The notes: generated by a model from the sequence alone, not told the origin. Positions 35,175 to 43,893 are shown, counted from the first letter of the stretch. The stretch: DNA of 64,000 nucleotides from CAVTHK01 sp964552235 (GCA_964552235.1 CAZKGO010000015.1:1-64000); one strand, 5' to 3'. Program-made: numbers and translations.

Positions 35175-35200
35175 GCCCCACCCCGGAGCCGGGGTGGGGC
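35175..35200 (+). terminator. Intercistronic hairpin between binding-protein and permease genes
   Basis: GCCCCACCCCGG (35175-35186) and CCGGGGTGGGGC (35189-35200) are perfectly complementary. CTCTTCCCCC follows, without a true T tract. It is best read as a partial terminator or RNA-stabilising stem between receptor and permease cistrons. Confidence 0.65.
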
Positions 35201-35237
35201 CTCTTCCCCCGTCAGGACGACGGGCCGAGGTGAGCCG

Positions 35238-36125
35238 GTGACCTCCAAACGCTTTCTCTCCCACGTGTTCCCGGTGCTGATGCTGATCCCGGCCCTGCTG
35301 CCGCTGGTGCTCTTCATCCTGGTGCCCGCCATCCGCACCATCCAGATGAGCTTCAATCGGGTGACCTTTGGGCTGCCCGACGAGTTCGTGGGAATCAGGA
35401 ACTACGTCGACACCTTCAAGGACGAGATCTTCAAGACCGCCTTCTGGAACACCATCATGTTCTCGTTCGCCGTCGTGGCGGGCGAGATCCTCGTGGGGCT
35501 GGCCGCGGCGGTGCTCATGAGCACCGGCTTCAAGTTCCAGAAGGCGATCATCTCGCTGATCATGGTGCCCTACGCGGTGAGCGAAGTCGTGGCCGCGATC
35601 ATCTGGAAGTACATGCTCGAGCCCGACGTGGGCGTGATCAACTACCTGATCCACTCTCTCGGCGGGCTGCCCCAGATCCAGTGGGCCTCGAGGCCTGCCC
35701 AGGCCTGGGTCGTGATCATCCTGATGCGGGTGTGGATCAACTTCCCCTTCAGCTTCCTGATCATCTACTCGTCGATCATCGGAATCGCCCAGGAGCTCTA
35801 CGAGAGCGTGTACATCGACGGCGCAAGCAACTGGCAGGCCTTCCGCGCGATCACCCTTCCGCTAGCCGGTCCGTCGATCATGGTGGCGACGATCTTCGCC
35901 TTCGTGTTCGCGTTCCGCAACTTCGCCACGGTCTGGATCATGACGCGGGGCGGACCGATGAACCGCACCGAGCTGCTGTCGACGCTGCTGTACAAGCAGG
36001 GATTCTCGTTCTGGGAGTTCGGGATGGCTTCGGCCATTGCGGTCGTCATGACGGTGTTCACCTTCGTGATCGCCTCCTACTATCTGCGCGACATGTACAA
36101 GCAGATGTTCCTCAAGAGGCAGTAG
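35238..36125 (+). CDS. Sugar ABC transporter permease, MalF-like (first six-gene locus)
   Basis: 295 residues with six predicted membrane segments. The permease-ATPase coupling (EAA) loop reads ELYESVYIDGASNWQAFRAITLP, as in MalF-type sugar permeases. The GTG start at 35238 follows GCCGAGGTGAGCCG. It pairs with the MalG-like permease two bases downstream. No ATP-binding subunit gene is nearby. As in many such systems, a shared MsmX/UgpC-type ATPase elsewhere is likely. Confidence 0.92.
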   Translation: MTSKRFLSHVFPVLMLIPALLPLVLFILVPAIRTIQMSFNRVTFGLPDEFVGIRNYVDTFKDEIFKTAFWNTIMFSFAVVAGEILVGLAAAVLMSTGFKFQKAIISLIMVPYAVSEVVAAIIWKYMLEPDVGVINYLIHSLGGLPQIQWASRPAQAWVVIILMRVWINFPFSFLIIYSSIIGIAQELYESVYIDGASNWQAFRAITLPLAGPSIMVATIFAFVFAFRNFATVWIMTRGGPMNRTELLSTLLYKQGFSFWEFGMASAIAVVMTVFTFVIASYYLRDMYKQMFLKRQ

Positions 36126-36127
36126 CC

Positions 36128-36961
36128 ATGTTCCAGAAGACGGCTTTCTTCCAGGTGCTGCGCAGGGTCGGGCTCGTCGTGCTGCTGCTATGGGCCTGCT
36201 TTCCCGTCTTCCTGCTGTTCCTGTCGACCTTCAAGGCGCCCAAGGAGATCTTCAAGTTCCCGCCGGCCCTGATCTTCAAGCCGACCCTCGTGAACTTTGC
36301 CGACATGGCCCGCGACTGGCCGATCTTCTTCAAGGCCCTCGCCAACAGCGCCGTCGTGGCCCTGGGCGCGTCGGTGCTCACGGTGCTGCTGTCGACGCCG
36401 GCCGGCTACGCGCTGTCGCGCTACCGTAACCGCGTCCTCGAAGGCTCGGCCTTCTTCATGCTGGCCGTGCGCATGTACCCGCCGATCGTGCTCACGATCC
36501 CGCTGTTCCCCGCGCTGTCGGCCGTCGGCCTCATCGACACCTACTGGGTGCTGATCCTGATCTACTGCGCCTTCTACGTGAGCCTCTCGTCGTGGCTGAT
36601 GAAGACCTACATGGACGAGGTGCCCGTCGAGCTCGAGGAGGCGGCGGTCATCGACGGGGCAAGCGTCTTTCAGCGCGCCCTCCACGTCGTGATCCCGCTC
36701 TCGATCCATGGGATCGTGGCCACGGCGATCTTTGTCACGATCTTCGCCTGGAAAGAGTACACGCTGGCCTACATCTTTACGGGAACCAAGACGCGCACCG
36801 CGCCCCTGGTGCTCTACGAGATGCTCAGCCCGGTCACCGGCGTGAGCTGGGGACCGCTCTTTGCCGCCTCCACCACCCAGCTGCTGCCGATCCTGGTCTT
36901 TATCTGGATGATCCAGAGCTACCTCGTCAAAGGGCTCAAGACCGGGGCGGTCAAGGGATGA
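36128..36961 (+). CDS. Sugar ABC transporter permease, MalG-like (first six-gene locus)
   Basis: 277 residues, six predicted membrane helices. The EAA loop reads ELEEAAVIDGASVFQRALHVVIP, and the C-terminus YLVKGLKTGAVKG is typical of MalG-type permeases. The ATG at 36128 comes two bases after the MalF-like stop. Its own stop overlaps the start of the next gene (ATGA), coupling the unrecognised 285-residue protein to the transporter. Confidence 0.92.
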   Translation: MFQKTAFFQVLRRVGLVVLLLWACFPVFLLFLSTFKAPKEIFKFPPALIFKPTLVNFADMARDWPIFFKALANSAVVALGASVLTVLLSTPAGYALSRYRNRVLEGSAFFMLAVRMYPPIVLTIPLFPALSAVGLIDTYWVLILIYCAFYVSLSSWLMKTYMDEVPVELEEAAVIDGASVFQRALHVVIPLSIHGIVATAIFVTIFAWKEYTLAYIFTGTKTRTAPLVLYEMLSPVTGVSWGPLFAASTTQLLPILVFIWMIQSYLVKGLKTGAVKG

Positions 36962-37815
36962 GCTGCGCCTCGGAAATACTCATGGCCCACCCCGGCTTGA
37001 GCCGCTTCGAGCCCATGAAGCGGATCATCTTTTTCGACGACTTCGACAACGGCATCAACGGCTGGACCGAGCTGATCGGCAACTACGAGGGCAGCCTCGA
37101 CACGGTGCTGCCTCCCTACCGCGACCACAGGCCGCCGCAGCTTTCCAACCTCTCGATGTGGGACACGGGCAGCGTCGGCTCGATGGACGGCACCTACGCC
37201 CTCAAGATCGCGACGCGGGCGCGCAGGGGCCACCAGGCCGTGGCGCTCAAGCGGATCACCTTCCGCAGGGCGGGACCGATCAGGCTCGAAGCCTTCTTCA
37301 CCTTCAAGCCCGAGGCAACGGAGCTGCTGCTCTCGGACCAGGACGTGCGCTCGGTCGGCCTGCTCTACGACCTGCAGAACGATCGCGAGCGGGTGATGCC
37401 CCACCTGCGCTACCTCAACTCGCTCGACGGCAGCCTCGAGCAGAAGTGGCAGTACAAGCGGGAGACCACACCGTTCCGCAGGATCGGCGGCAGCGGCAAG
37501 ACGGTGTCGCACTACCACCTCGCTCCGGAGGGCTGGCTCGACGTGCCCGGCGGCGGCCAGCGCCTGTGCTACAACGAGATCGCCACCAAGCACAACTGGC
37601 ACTACCTGCGCCTGGACTTCGACCTCGCGGCGATGAAGTTCCTCACGTTCCAGTGCAACGACAGGAGCTTCGACGTCTCGGGCCTAGAGTGCATCCGCAT
37701 CCCCGCAATGCCCAACCTCTGGTGCATGCTCAACATCGCGTTCTTCGCCGAGGCGGATGCGGACAAGCGGGTCTTCTTCTATCTGGACTCGGTACTGCTT
37801 TCGGGGGATTTCTAG
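36958..37815 (+). CDS. Unrecognised 285-aa protein, paralogue of 48987-49946 (first six-gene locus)
   Basis: I do not recognise the family. The chain has no signal peptide or membrane helix and looks like a beta-sandwich. IIFFDDFDNGINGW resembles the opening of concanavalin-like carbohydrate-binding domains. GTYALKIATRARRG, LRYLNSLDGSLEQKW, LCYNEIATKHNWHYLRLDFDLA and a final VFFYLDSVL follow. All these blocks recur in the 319-residue paralogue. The ATG overlaps the MalG-like stop by four bases, indicating translational coupling to the importer. A small paralogous partner gene follows. A cytosolic carbohydrate-binding or modifying role is inferred only from fold cues and context. Confidence 0.7.
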   Translation: MSCASEILMAHPGLSRFEPMKRIIFFDDFDNGINGWTELIGNYEGSLDTVLPPYRDHRPPQLSNLSMWDTGSVGSMDGTYALKIATRARRGHQAVALKRITFRRAGPIRLEAFFTFKPEATELLLSDQDVRSVGLLYDLQNDRERVMPHLRYLNSLDGSLEQKWQYKRETTPFRRIGGSGKTVSHYHLAPEGWLDVPGGGQRLCYNEIATKHNWHYLRLDFDLAAMKFLTFQCNDRSFDVSGLECIRIPAMPNLWCMLNIAFFAEADADKRVFFYLDSVLLSGDF

Positions 37816-37856
37816 ACGGCCCGCCAGGCCGGCGGCGGGCGCGAAAGGCGTGTGTG

Positions 37857-38180
37857 ATGGTCAGGCGAAGCACCAACGCGGTCATCGAGCGCAACGTCGT
37901 GTGGAACGGCGGCTTCCAGACGGAGCCCTACGAAGCGGGCTGGGCCTCGGAGGCGGTCTTCTTCGTGCGGTCGCTCGAGGGCGGAGCCGACGGGGCGGTC
38001 GCGCGGGTCCAGATCACCCCAGACGGCATGCACTGGTGCGACGAAGGCACCACGCTCGCGCTGCCGGCAGCGGGGGAGACCACCTTCTGCAAGGTCACCA
38101 ACTTCGGCAACTGGCTGCGTCTCGCAGGTTCCACCGAGAAGCCGATCACGGTCCTGGTCACGCTCTCGCTCAAGGAGTAG
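37857..38180 (+). CDS. Unrecognised 107-aa protein, paralogue of 48655-48990 (first six-gene locus)
   Basis: Family not recognised. A short beta-rich protein without signal peptide. TEPYEAGWASEAVFF near the N-terminus, DGMHWCDEGTTLALP in the middle and FGNWLRLAGSTEKPITVLV near the end are shared, with the final LKE, with the 111-residue protein at 48655-48990. It follows the 285-residue gene and closes the six-gene order. GTG codons at 37852/37854 are alternative starts. It may form a complex with its larger neighbour. Confidence 0.65.
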   Translation: MVRRSTNAVIERNVVWNGGFQTEPYEAGWASEAVFFVRSLEGGADGAVARVQITPDGMHWCDEGTTLALPAAGETTFCKVTNFGNWLRLAGSTEKPITVLVTLSLKE

Positions 38181-38207
38181 AGCCGGCCGGGGCGTCCGGT
38201 CAGGGCG

Positions 38208-39206
38208 TCATGCCATGGTCGCCATCATCTTTTCGGTGACCTCGTAGACCAGCTTCCTGCCGTTGAACAGACGCTCGATCTCGGTCACCGCATACTGGCC
38301 CTGCCTTTTGGTGGCCCCGATGCCCGCGATGTGCGGAGTCAGCAGCACGTTCTCCATCCTCCGCAGGGGGCTGTCGGGGGCCGGCGGTTCGGGGTCGGTC
38401 ACGTCGATGCAGGCAAAGGCCTCCTTGTTCTTGGCCAGGAAGGCGACCATCGCCTGCTCGTCGATCACCGAGCCGCGGGAGGTGTTGATGATGAGGACGT
38501 CCTCGCGCATCAGGGCGAACTTCTTCTCGTCGAGCATGTGATAGGTGGCGGGAATCGAAGGAGCATGCGACGAGATGATGTCGCTTCGCTTGCAGAGCTG
38601 GTCGAGCGTCACCTTCTTGACGCCGAGCGCGGTCGCCTTTGCCGCCGACAGCGTCGGGTCGTAGAGAAGAACCTGCACGGGAAACTGCCTGAGGAGCTCG
38701 ATCACCCTGCGGCCGACGAAACCGGCGCCTATGATGCCGATCGTGCGATCGTAGAGGCCCCTGAAGCACAGCTTGTCGGCCTGGGTGGCCCACTCGCCTG
38801 CGGCAGCGGCCCGGGCGAAGCGCTTGGTGCGGATCGAGTACAGCAGCATCATTCCCAGCGTGAAGTCGGCCACGCTGAGGGCGATCGAAGGAGCCGCCGT
38901 GGTCACCTTGATCTTCCGCTTCCAGACCTCGTCGCTGACCACCGGCTTGACCGACCCGGCCGCATGGGCGATCAGCCGGAGGCCGGGCGCCCGGTCCAGG
39001 ATCTCCTTTTCCAGCCGCGGCGTGCCCCAGCATGTGATCGCGGCGTCCGCTCCCTCGATGAGAGCCTTGCACGACTCCGGGTCCAGGCGGGCGAGCCGCT
39101 CCGTCCTGACCGCGGCGATCTTTCTCAGCCGCGCCATGTCTTTCGCATCCATGACGCGCTCGCTGATCATCTCGTTCAAGAGAAGGGCGACTGTCTTCTT
39201 CTTCAT
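38208..39206 (-). CDS. D-2-hydroxyacid dehydrogenase family protein
   Basis: 332-residue NAD(P)-dependent enzyme of the D-isomer 2-hydroxyacid dehydrogenase family. The nucleotide-binding motif is GIIGAGFVGRR. The catalytic Arg is in NTSRGSVID, the Glu in DVTDPEPP and the His in TPHIAG. Sequences of this kind interconvert 2-hydroxy and 2-oxo acids; the substrate is unknown. The ATG at 39206 follows AAAGGAGC. A perfect inverted repeat (39248-39263) overlaps its promoter. It is convergent with the six-gene locus, 27 bases from the 107-residue gene. Confidence 0.88.
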   Translation of the reverse strand: MKKKTVALLLNEMISERVMDAKDMARLRKIAAVRTERLARLDPESCKALIEGADAAITCWGTPRLEKEILDRAPGLRLIAHAAGSVKPVVSDEVWKRKIKVTTAAPSIALSVADFTLGMMLLYSIRTKRFARAAAAGEWATQADKLCFRGLYDRTIGIIGAGFVGRRVIELLRQFPVQVLLYDPTLSAAKATALGVKKVTLDQLCKRSDIISSHAPSIPATYHMLDEKKFALMREDVLIINTSRGSVIDEQAMVAFLAKNKEAFACIDVTDPEPPAPDSPLRRMENVLLTPHIAGIGATKRQGQYAVTEIERLFNGRKLVYEVTEKMMATMA

Positions 39207-39238
39207 TCCTGGGCTCCTTTCGCCGCTGACTGGGCGAG

Positions 39239-39263
39239 AGCATATCTGTTCCCGACAGGGAAC
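39239..39263 (-). promoter_or_regulatory. -10 box with overlapping GTTCCC inverted-repeat operator
   Basis: TATGCT (39244-39239) is the -10 box of the dehydrogenase gene. Directly upstream, GTTCCC-TGTC-GGGAAC is a perfect 6+4+6 palindrome (39248-39263) occupying the spacer region. That is the position expected for a repressor operator. No good -35 hexamer is present, so an activator or weak basal promoter is possible. Confidence 0.5.
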
Positions 39264-39461
39264 GCTACCCGCACGCGCAGGGTGGCAGGAGTTTGGCAGC
39301 CGGGAACGTGAACTGAACGACAGGCAAGACCGTTGGGATCCACTTTCCGATCGCTTCCCTACTGCGTGCATGCGCGAGAAAGAACAGCAATCGGCCACGC
39401 CCTTGCCGCTTGCGAGAATTGTCAGAATCCAGACAAAGAGCACCTGCGCGGACATACACAC

Positions 39462-39501
39462 TTGACACTACACGTGTACATGCTTATATACACTTTGTGT
39501 A
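39462..39501 (+). promoter_or_regulatory. Promoter and twin operator of the Phd/VapC operon
   Basis: TTGACA (39462-39467), 17-base spacer, TATATA (39485-39490): a near-perfect promoter. Palindrome TACACGTGTA (39469-39478) lies in the spacer, and TACAC-TTT-GTGTA (39489-39501) overlaps the end of the -10 box and the start site. Both share the half-site TACAC/GTGTA, as expected for co-operative autorepression by the antitoxin. Confidence 0.7.
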
Positions 39502-39513
39502 GAGAGGTCCTGC

Positions 39514-39786
39514 GTGGACACGGTGAATGCTCTGCAGATCCGCAACCACCTCGGGGAGATCCTGGAGCGGCTCGAGAAGACCGGAGAACCGATTCAGATC
39601 AGCAAGGGCCGTCGCGTCCGGGCCGTGCTGGTGACCCCCACGGATTTCCAGCGGCGTTTTCTCGACAAACAGACCGAAGAGCACCGGCAGGCGCTCATCG
39701 CGAAGATCCGCGCTTCCCGGGCGCCCTCGCAGTCTGAGAGCCGCAGCACGGACATCCTGCGCGAGCTTCGGGGCTATCGACAGTGA
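39514..39786 (+). CDS. Phd/YefM-type antitoxin
   Basis: 90 residues with the Phd/YefM N-terminal DNA-binding fold (VNALQIRNHLGEILERLEKTGEPIQISKGRRVRAVLV) and a charged C-terminal toxin-binding tail. The GTG start at 39514 has AGAGAGG upstream. It overlaps the PIN-domain toxin start by four bases. Two palindromes in the promoter fit its autoregulation. Confidence 0.85.
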   Translation: MDTVNALQIRNHLGEILERLEKTGEPIQISKGRRVRAVLVTPTDFQRRFLDKQTEEHRQALIAKIRASRAPSQSESRSTDILRELRGYRQ

Positions 39787-40208
39787 GGTACGTCATCGAC
39801 GCGTCGGTCGCGCTCCGCTGGTACCTGGCCGACGAGGCTCACGCCAACGCGGACCTGGTGCTCGAGCGGCTGCTTCAGGAGCCGGAGATGTTCGCGGTTC
39901 CGGAGCTGTTCTTCTTCGAGGTGCTCGCGGTCCTATCTCGAACCCATCCCCGCTGCGCCGAGGTCTACAGGGAGACCTTCCTGCCCGCGACCGAAGCCGG
40001 CATGCTCCGCTACCCGATGACCGAAACGCTTGCCCGGCGCACAGAGCCGTTCGTGGCCTCAGGTCTCACGGGCTACGACGCCGTCTACGCGGGACTCGCC
40101 CGCGAGCTCGACGGCTCGTGGCTGACATTCGACAGCAGAGCGCACCAGGCGATCGCGTATCAGAACGTTTCCTGCGATCTGAACACGCACCTTCCGCCGG
40201 ACTGGTGA
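39783..40208 (+). CDS. PIN-domain ribonuclease toxin, VapC type
   Basis: 141-residue PIN-domain RNase of the VapC type. The acidic active-site residues are Asp6 (VIDASV), Glu in LFFFEVLAVLS (about residue 46), Asp in GLTGYDAVYAGLA (about residue 99), and Asp in LTFDSRAH. The length is normal. The GTG start overlaps the antitoxin stop (GTGA). It is convergent with the FAD oxidoreductase at 40266. Confidence 0.88.
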   Translation: MRYVIDASVALRWYLADEAHANADLVLERLLQEPEMFAVPELFFFEVLAVLSRTHPRCAEVYRETFLPATEAGMLRYPMTETLARRTEPFVASGLTGYDAVYAGLARELDGSWLTFDSRAHQAIAYQNVSCDLNTHLPPDW

Positions 40209-40265
40209 GCCTACCAAGAAAACGTCGCGGTTTCGTCTCCACGGGTGCGCCCAGCGCATGGCAAC

Positions 40266-41651
40266 TCAGTCCCACACGCCCGCGTCGACCAGGCCTCCCA
40301 GCGCCGTGATCCGGCGCCGCAGCCCGGCCGGATCCACGTCCCGCGGCCTGCCCGTCCTCCGCGCCGCCATGGCCGCCGCCACGCCTGCAGCCTGACCCGT
40401 AGCCATCGCGGTGCCCATGACGCGCGCGGAGCCGTGGGCCTCGTGCGTGGCGGAGATCGGCCTGCCCGCGACGAGCAGGTTCTCGACGCCGACAGGCAGC
40501 AGGCAGCGGTAAGGGATCTGGTAGGCCCCGACCTTGCGCCGCACCTGGCCGTGAGTGCCCGCCGGGGAGTGGATGTCGATGACGTGGCCTCCGAGGGCGA
40601 TCGCGTCGTCGAAGCGCCGGCCCTCGCGGATGTCGTTTTCGGTGAGGATGTAGTCTCCCCTGATCCGCCGCGTCTCGCGGATGCCGATCTGCGGCCCGCT
40701 GTCGATCAGGTAGCAGTCGCGGAACTCCGGAAAATGAGCACGAAGGAAGGCTGCGAACTTCTGCACGTGATCGCGCGCCGTGATCTCGTTGCTCGTGAGT
40801 GTCGCCGTGTCCGTGGCGTTGCCCCACAGGCGCACCATGTTGACCATCACCTCGCCCGGGCGGATCGTGCTGCCCCAGAAGGTCCAGGGCCCGCCGAAGA
40901 CCGGAAGCTCTCCCGCGGCGACCAGCTCCTCGGCCTTGCGGCGCACAGCCGGCGGGATGTAGGGCCGGGTGATGTCGCCGAGCGCAGCCGTGTCGACGCC
41001 GCCGAGGCGGAACATCAGGCTCATTGGCTGCAGCGCGCCGTCGCCGGGCCGCCCCACCTCGCAAGGGGCGCCGGCCATGGCGGCGATGTCGGCGTCGCCG
41101 GTGGCGTCGACCACGACGCGGGCGGCCAGCGCCGCACGGCCCGATTTGCGCTCGACGATCACCGCGGCGATTCCAGCGCCATCGCGCGGAGCGGCGGCTG
41201 CGAACGTGTGGTAGTGCAGGCGCACTCCCGCTTCCACCGCCATCTGGTCGGCGACCCACTTGAGCGTTTCGAAGTCGAAGGGCACATCCCCGCGATTGCG
41301 GCCCTTGGACGCCCCCGCGGTTGCCGGCCCGTCGCCGTCTTCCACACCCGTGTAGTCAAAGGTGTCGAGCAGCGCTCCGCCGCAGCGGACCAGCCGCTGG
41401 ACCAGCTCCCACGGGATGCCGCCGATGATGCGGCCGCCGCCGTAGCGGTGGCGGGCGCCGGCAAACGGCCCGACCATGCCTGCCGTGGCCATGCCGCCGA
41501 GAAAGCCGTAGCGCTCGATCAGCGCCGTCGAGGCGCCCTCGCGCGCGGCCGCGATGGCCGCCACCAGGCCCGCGGGCCCGCCGCCGACCACGAGGACATC
41601 GGTCTCCTCGATCACCGGAACGCGTCGTTCGGGCTCGTTGACGTGCCTCAT
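40266..41651 (-). CDS. FAD-dependent oxidoreductase, FAD_oxidored family
   Basis: 461-residue cytosolic flavoprotein. Its motifs are VLVVGGGPAGLVAAIAAAREG, YGFLGGMATAGMVGPF, VVDATGDADIAAMAG, GIRETRRIRGDYILTENDI, IPYRCLLPVGVENLLVAGRPIS and VMGTAMATGQAAGVAAAMA. The ATG at 41651 overlaps the stop of the Gfo/Idh/MocA gene (ATGA). The two are therefore co-translated and likely act in sequence on one sugar or cyclitol. Confidence 0.88.
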   Translation of the reverse strand: MRHVNEPERRVPVIEETDVLVVGGGPAGLVAAIAAAREGASTALIERYGFLGGMATAGMVGPFAGARHRYGGGRIIGGIPWELVQRLVRCGGALLDTFDYTGVEDGDGPATAGASKGRNRGDVPFDFETLKWVADQMAVEAGVRLHYHTFAAAAPRDGAGIAAVIVERKSGRAALAARVVVDATGDADIAAMAGAPCEVGRPGDGALQPMSLMFRLGGVDTAALGDITRPYIPPAVRRKAEELVAAGELPVFGGPWTFWGSTIRPGEVMVNMVRLWGNATDTATLTSNEITARDHVQKFAAFLRAHFPEFRDCYLIDSGPQIGIRETRRIRGDYILTENDIREGRRFDDAIALGGHVIDIHSPAGTHGQVRRKVGAYQIPYRCLLPVGVENLLVAGRPISATHEAHGSARVMGTAMATGQAAGVAAAMAARRTGRPRDVDPAGLRRRITALGGLVDAGVWD

Positions 41652-42664
41652 GCGTCGGCTCCTATCCTGACTTCGCGATGCTCCCTGAGGGAGCGCTCGA
41701 TGGCGTCCACCACCTCCACCGCGACCAGCGCCTCCTCGGGCCCCACGATCGGCCGAATGCCGGAGACGACGCACTGCACGAAGTGGCTGAGCTCCTCGTG
41801 AAAGGTGCCTCCCGTCTCGCCGTTGACCTCCGGCCAGTGGATCGAGTCGGGGAACTCGACCCTGCCCTCCGACACAACATGGAGCCCGGCGTCGCAGGAA
41901 TCCAGGTACAGGGCGCCCCTGGTGCCGACGATCTCCATCTTGTCGTCGAGCCCGGTCGGCGAGTTGGCGGGCAGGATCCAGCAGGCCTCGATACAGGCGA
42001 GCAGCCCGCTCTCGTAGCCGACCAGCGCGATGATCGTGTCGCGCATGTTCCAGCTCTTGAGCAGCACCTCGCGGCTGCGGGCGAACACGGTGCTCGGACG
42101 CGATCCCGCGATCCAGTTGATGAAGTCGGCGTCGTGAATCATCAGGTGGACATGGGTATCGGTGTGTCCCCTGTACATGCGGGCGCCGGCGATCGTGCTG
42201 TTACGCCTGCAGGAGACGTGCACGAGGTCGCCGATCTCGCCGGCGACGATGCTGTCCCGCGCCATCGTGTGGCGCGGATCGAAGCGCAGCGTGTGGCCGA
42301 CCATGAACGTGCAGCCGTATCCCCGGGCAGCCTCGCAGATGGCGCGGCCGTCGGCCAGCGTGGCGGCCAGCGGCTTTTCCAGCAGGATGTGCTTGCCCGC
42401 CGCGATCGCCGCCTTGCTCGCCTCCAGGTGGCTGTCGTCGGGCAGCACGAGGCTCACGGCATCGACCGCGGGATCGGCCAGCAGCTCGCGGTAGTCGGCA
42501 ACGGCACGGCAGCCGAACCGCGCCGCCGCCTCGCGCCCGCGGGCGGCGTCGAGGTCGCAGACCGCCGCCAGCTCCACGCCCGCCATGCGGTGATACACCT
42601 GGGCGTGCTTGATGCCTGCCCGCCCGAGCCCGATGACGCCGACCCGCACAACGCCGCCCTTCAT
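41648..42664 (-). CDS. Gfo/Idh/MocA family oxidoreductase
   Basis: 338-residue NAD(P)-dependent dehydrogenase. The Rossmann motif GVIGLGRAGIKHAQ sits at the N-terminus. The family EKP motif (LLEKPLA, about residue 96) and the active-site segment THVHLMIHDADFINW, with the catalytic Asp/His, are all present. Members oxidise sugars, inositols or sugar acids; the specific substrate is not determinable. It is first in a two-gene operon with the flavoprotein at 40266 and has a candidate promoter at 42688-42717. Confidence 0.9.
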   Translation of the reverse strand: MKGGVVRVGVIGLGRAGIKHAQVYHRMAGVELAAVCDLDAARGREAAARFGCRAVADYRELLADPAVDAVSLVLPDDSHLEASKAAIAAGKHILLEKPLAATLADGRAICEAARGYGCTFMVGHTLRFDPRHTMARDSIVAGEIGDLVHVSCRRNSTIAGARMYRGHTDTHVHLMIHDADFINWIAGSRPSTVFARSREVLLKSWNMRDTIIALVGYESGLLACIEACWILPANSPTGLDDKMEIVGTRGALYLDSCDAGLHVVSEGRVEFPDSIHWPEVNGETGGTFHEELSHFVQCVVSGIRPIVGPEEALVAVEVVDAIERSLREHREVRIGADA

Positions 42665-42687
42665 CCTGCCTTCCCTTATCGCCGGCC

Positions 42688-42717
42688 ATACTATCCCAAT
42701 GCGCCGGTTCGCGTCAG
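42688..42717 (-). promoter_or_regulatory. Candidate promoter of the Gfo/Idh/MocA operon
   Basis: Minus strand CTGACG (42717-42712), 18-base spacer, TAGTAT (42693-42688). The short leader carries GGGAAGG and CAGGATG near the ATG at 42664. Confidence 0.4.
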
Positions 42718-42786
42718 CATCGGCAGTTCTTGTGGAAATTCCATCAGGTCGGGGCTACTAGTCTGGGGACTCAGAAGGAGGACAAT

Positions 42787-43872
42787 TTGAGAAAGTGCCT
42801 TTCTCTGGCCGTGCTGCTCATGGTGGCGGTCTGCACCGCCGCATTCGCCGCACCGCCCTACATAGACGTGCCGGTGAACTCGTCCGGGCAGGCGACGACG
42901 GTGACCGGGTTCGGCCTGCCGCAGTTCTTCGGCGCGGCCGGCGACTACTACGCCGTCTTCAGGTTCGCGCCGCTCGTTCCCGGAAGGCGCTACGAGGTCA
43001 CGCTCGCCTACGATGCGGGCACAGACATCGGCTACGGCCACAGCTGGGTCGACGGCGACCCGATGGGCAAGGACTACGTTTCGTTCGTCGGAGTCGGAAC
43101 CGGAACCGGCACGCGCGAGATGAAGGGCAAGGAGGAGAAGTATCTCTTCAGCGTCGACGCCAAGAGCACTTCGAATGCGCTGTACCTCGTCGTGCGCTCG
43201 AACAAGCCCTGGAAGCTCGCAGTGAGCCTGAGCGATCGACCGTCGAATCTCACGCGCAACTCCCAGGACAGGTGGGGCTACACCTACGTCACCGACTTCG
43301 ACGCCGACAAGAACGCCCCGTTCCTGCTCAAGCGCGGCGGTTCGCCTGTCGCGGCCGCCCAGCCGGCGGCTTCGGGCTACATCGACGTCGCCTCGGGCGA
43401 GACCAAAAAGGCGGTCACGGCTACGGGCTTTTCATGGATGCCGGGCTTTCTCGGGGGAACGGAGGGCCACTATGCCATCTTCCGGCTAGGTCCGCTCGCG
43501 CCCGGCAGGCGATACGAAGCGACGATGACCTTTGACGCGGGCACGGACATCGGCTACGGCCACAGCTGGATCGACGGCGACCCCAAGGGCAGGGACGTGT
43601 GGTCCTTCGTGGGGATCGGCACCGGCACCGGGACGCGTGAAATGAAAGGCGCCGAGAAGAAATTCCTCTTTACCGTGGACCCCAAGAGCACCGCCGCGTT
43701 CATCTACGTGGTCCTCCGGTCGAACAAGCCTTTCAACCTCTCGTTCAGCCTCACCGATCGCCTCTCCGGGGTCAACCCCAGCACACAGGACAGGTGGGGC
43801 TACACCTACGTGACGGATTTCGACGCCGATAAGAACGCGCCGTTCGTGCTGACGCGGGGGCCCGCGCGGTAG
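42787..43872 (+). CDS. Secreted protein made of two near-identical domains
   Basis: 361 residues with a signal peptide (LRKCLSLAVLL, then ending AAFAA near residue 22). Two tandem copies of a domain of about 155 residues follow. Both copies contain YIDV, PGRRYE, DAGTDIGYGHSW, GTGTGTREMKG, DRWGYTYVTDFDADKNAPF. The family is not recognised; a beta-sandwich binding domain is inferred. The TTG at 42787 is chosen because AAGGAGGAC lies just upstream and the signal peptide starts there; an ATG at 42730 would precede the Shine-Dalgarno sequence. It is convergent with the binding-protein gene at 43927, with a shared hairpin between. Confidence 0.72.
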   Translation: MRKCLSLAVLLMVAVCTAAFAAPPYIDVPVNSSGQATTVTGFGLPQFFGAAGDYYAVFRFAPLVPGRRYEVTLAYDAGTDIGYGHSWVDGDPMGKDYVSFVGVGTGTGTREMKGKEEKYLFSVDAKSTSNALYLVVRSNKPWKLAVSLSDRPSNLTRNSQDRWGYTYVTDFDADKNAPFLLKRGGSPVAAAQPAASGYIDVASGETKKAVTATGFSWMPGFLGGTEGHYAIFRLGPLAPGRRYEATMTFDAGTDIGYGHSWIDGDPKGRDVWSFVGIGTGTGTREMKGAEKKFLFTVDPKSTAAFIYVVLRSNKPFNLSFSLTDRLSGVNPSTQDRWGYTYVTDFDADKNAPFVLTRGPAR

Positions 43873-43893
43873 AGGACGTCAGCAGACAAGAAA

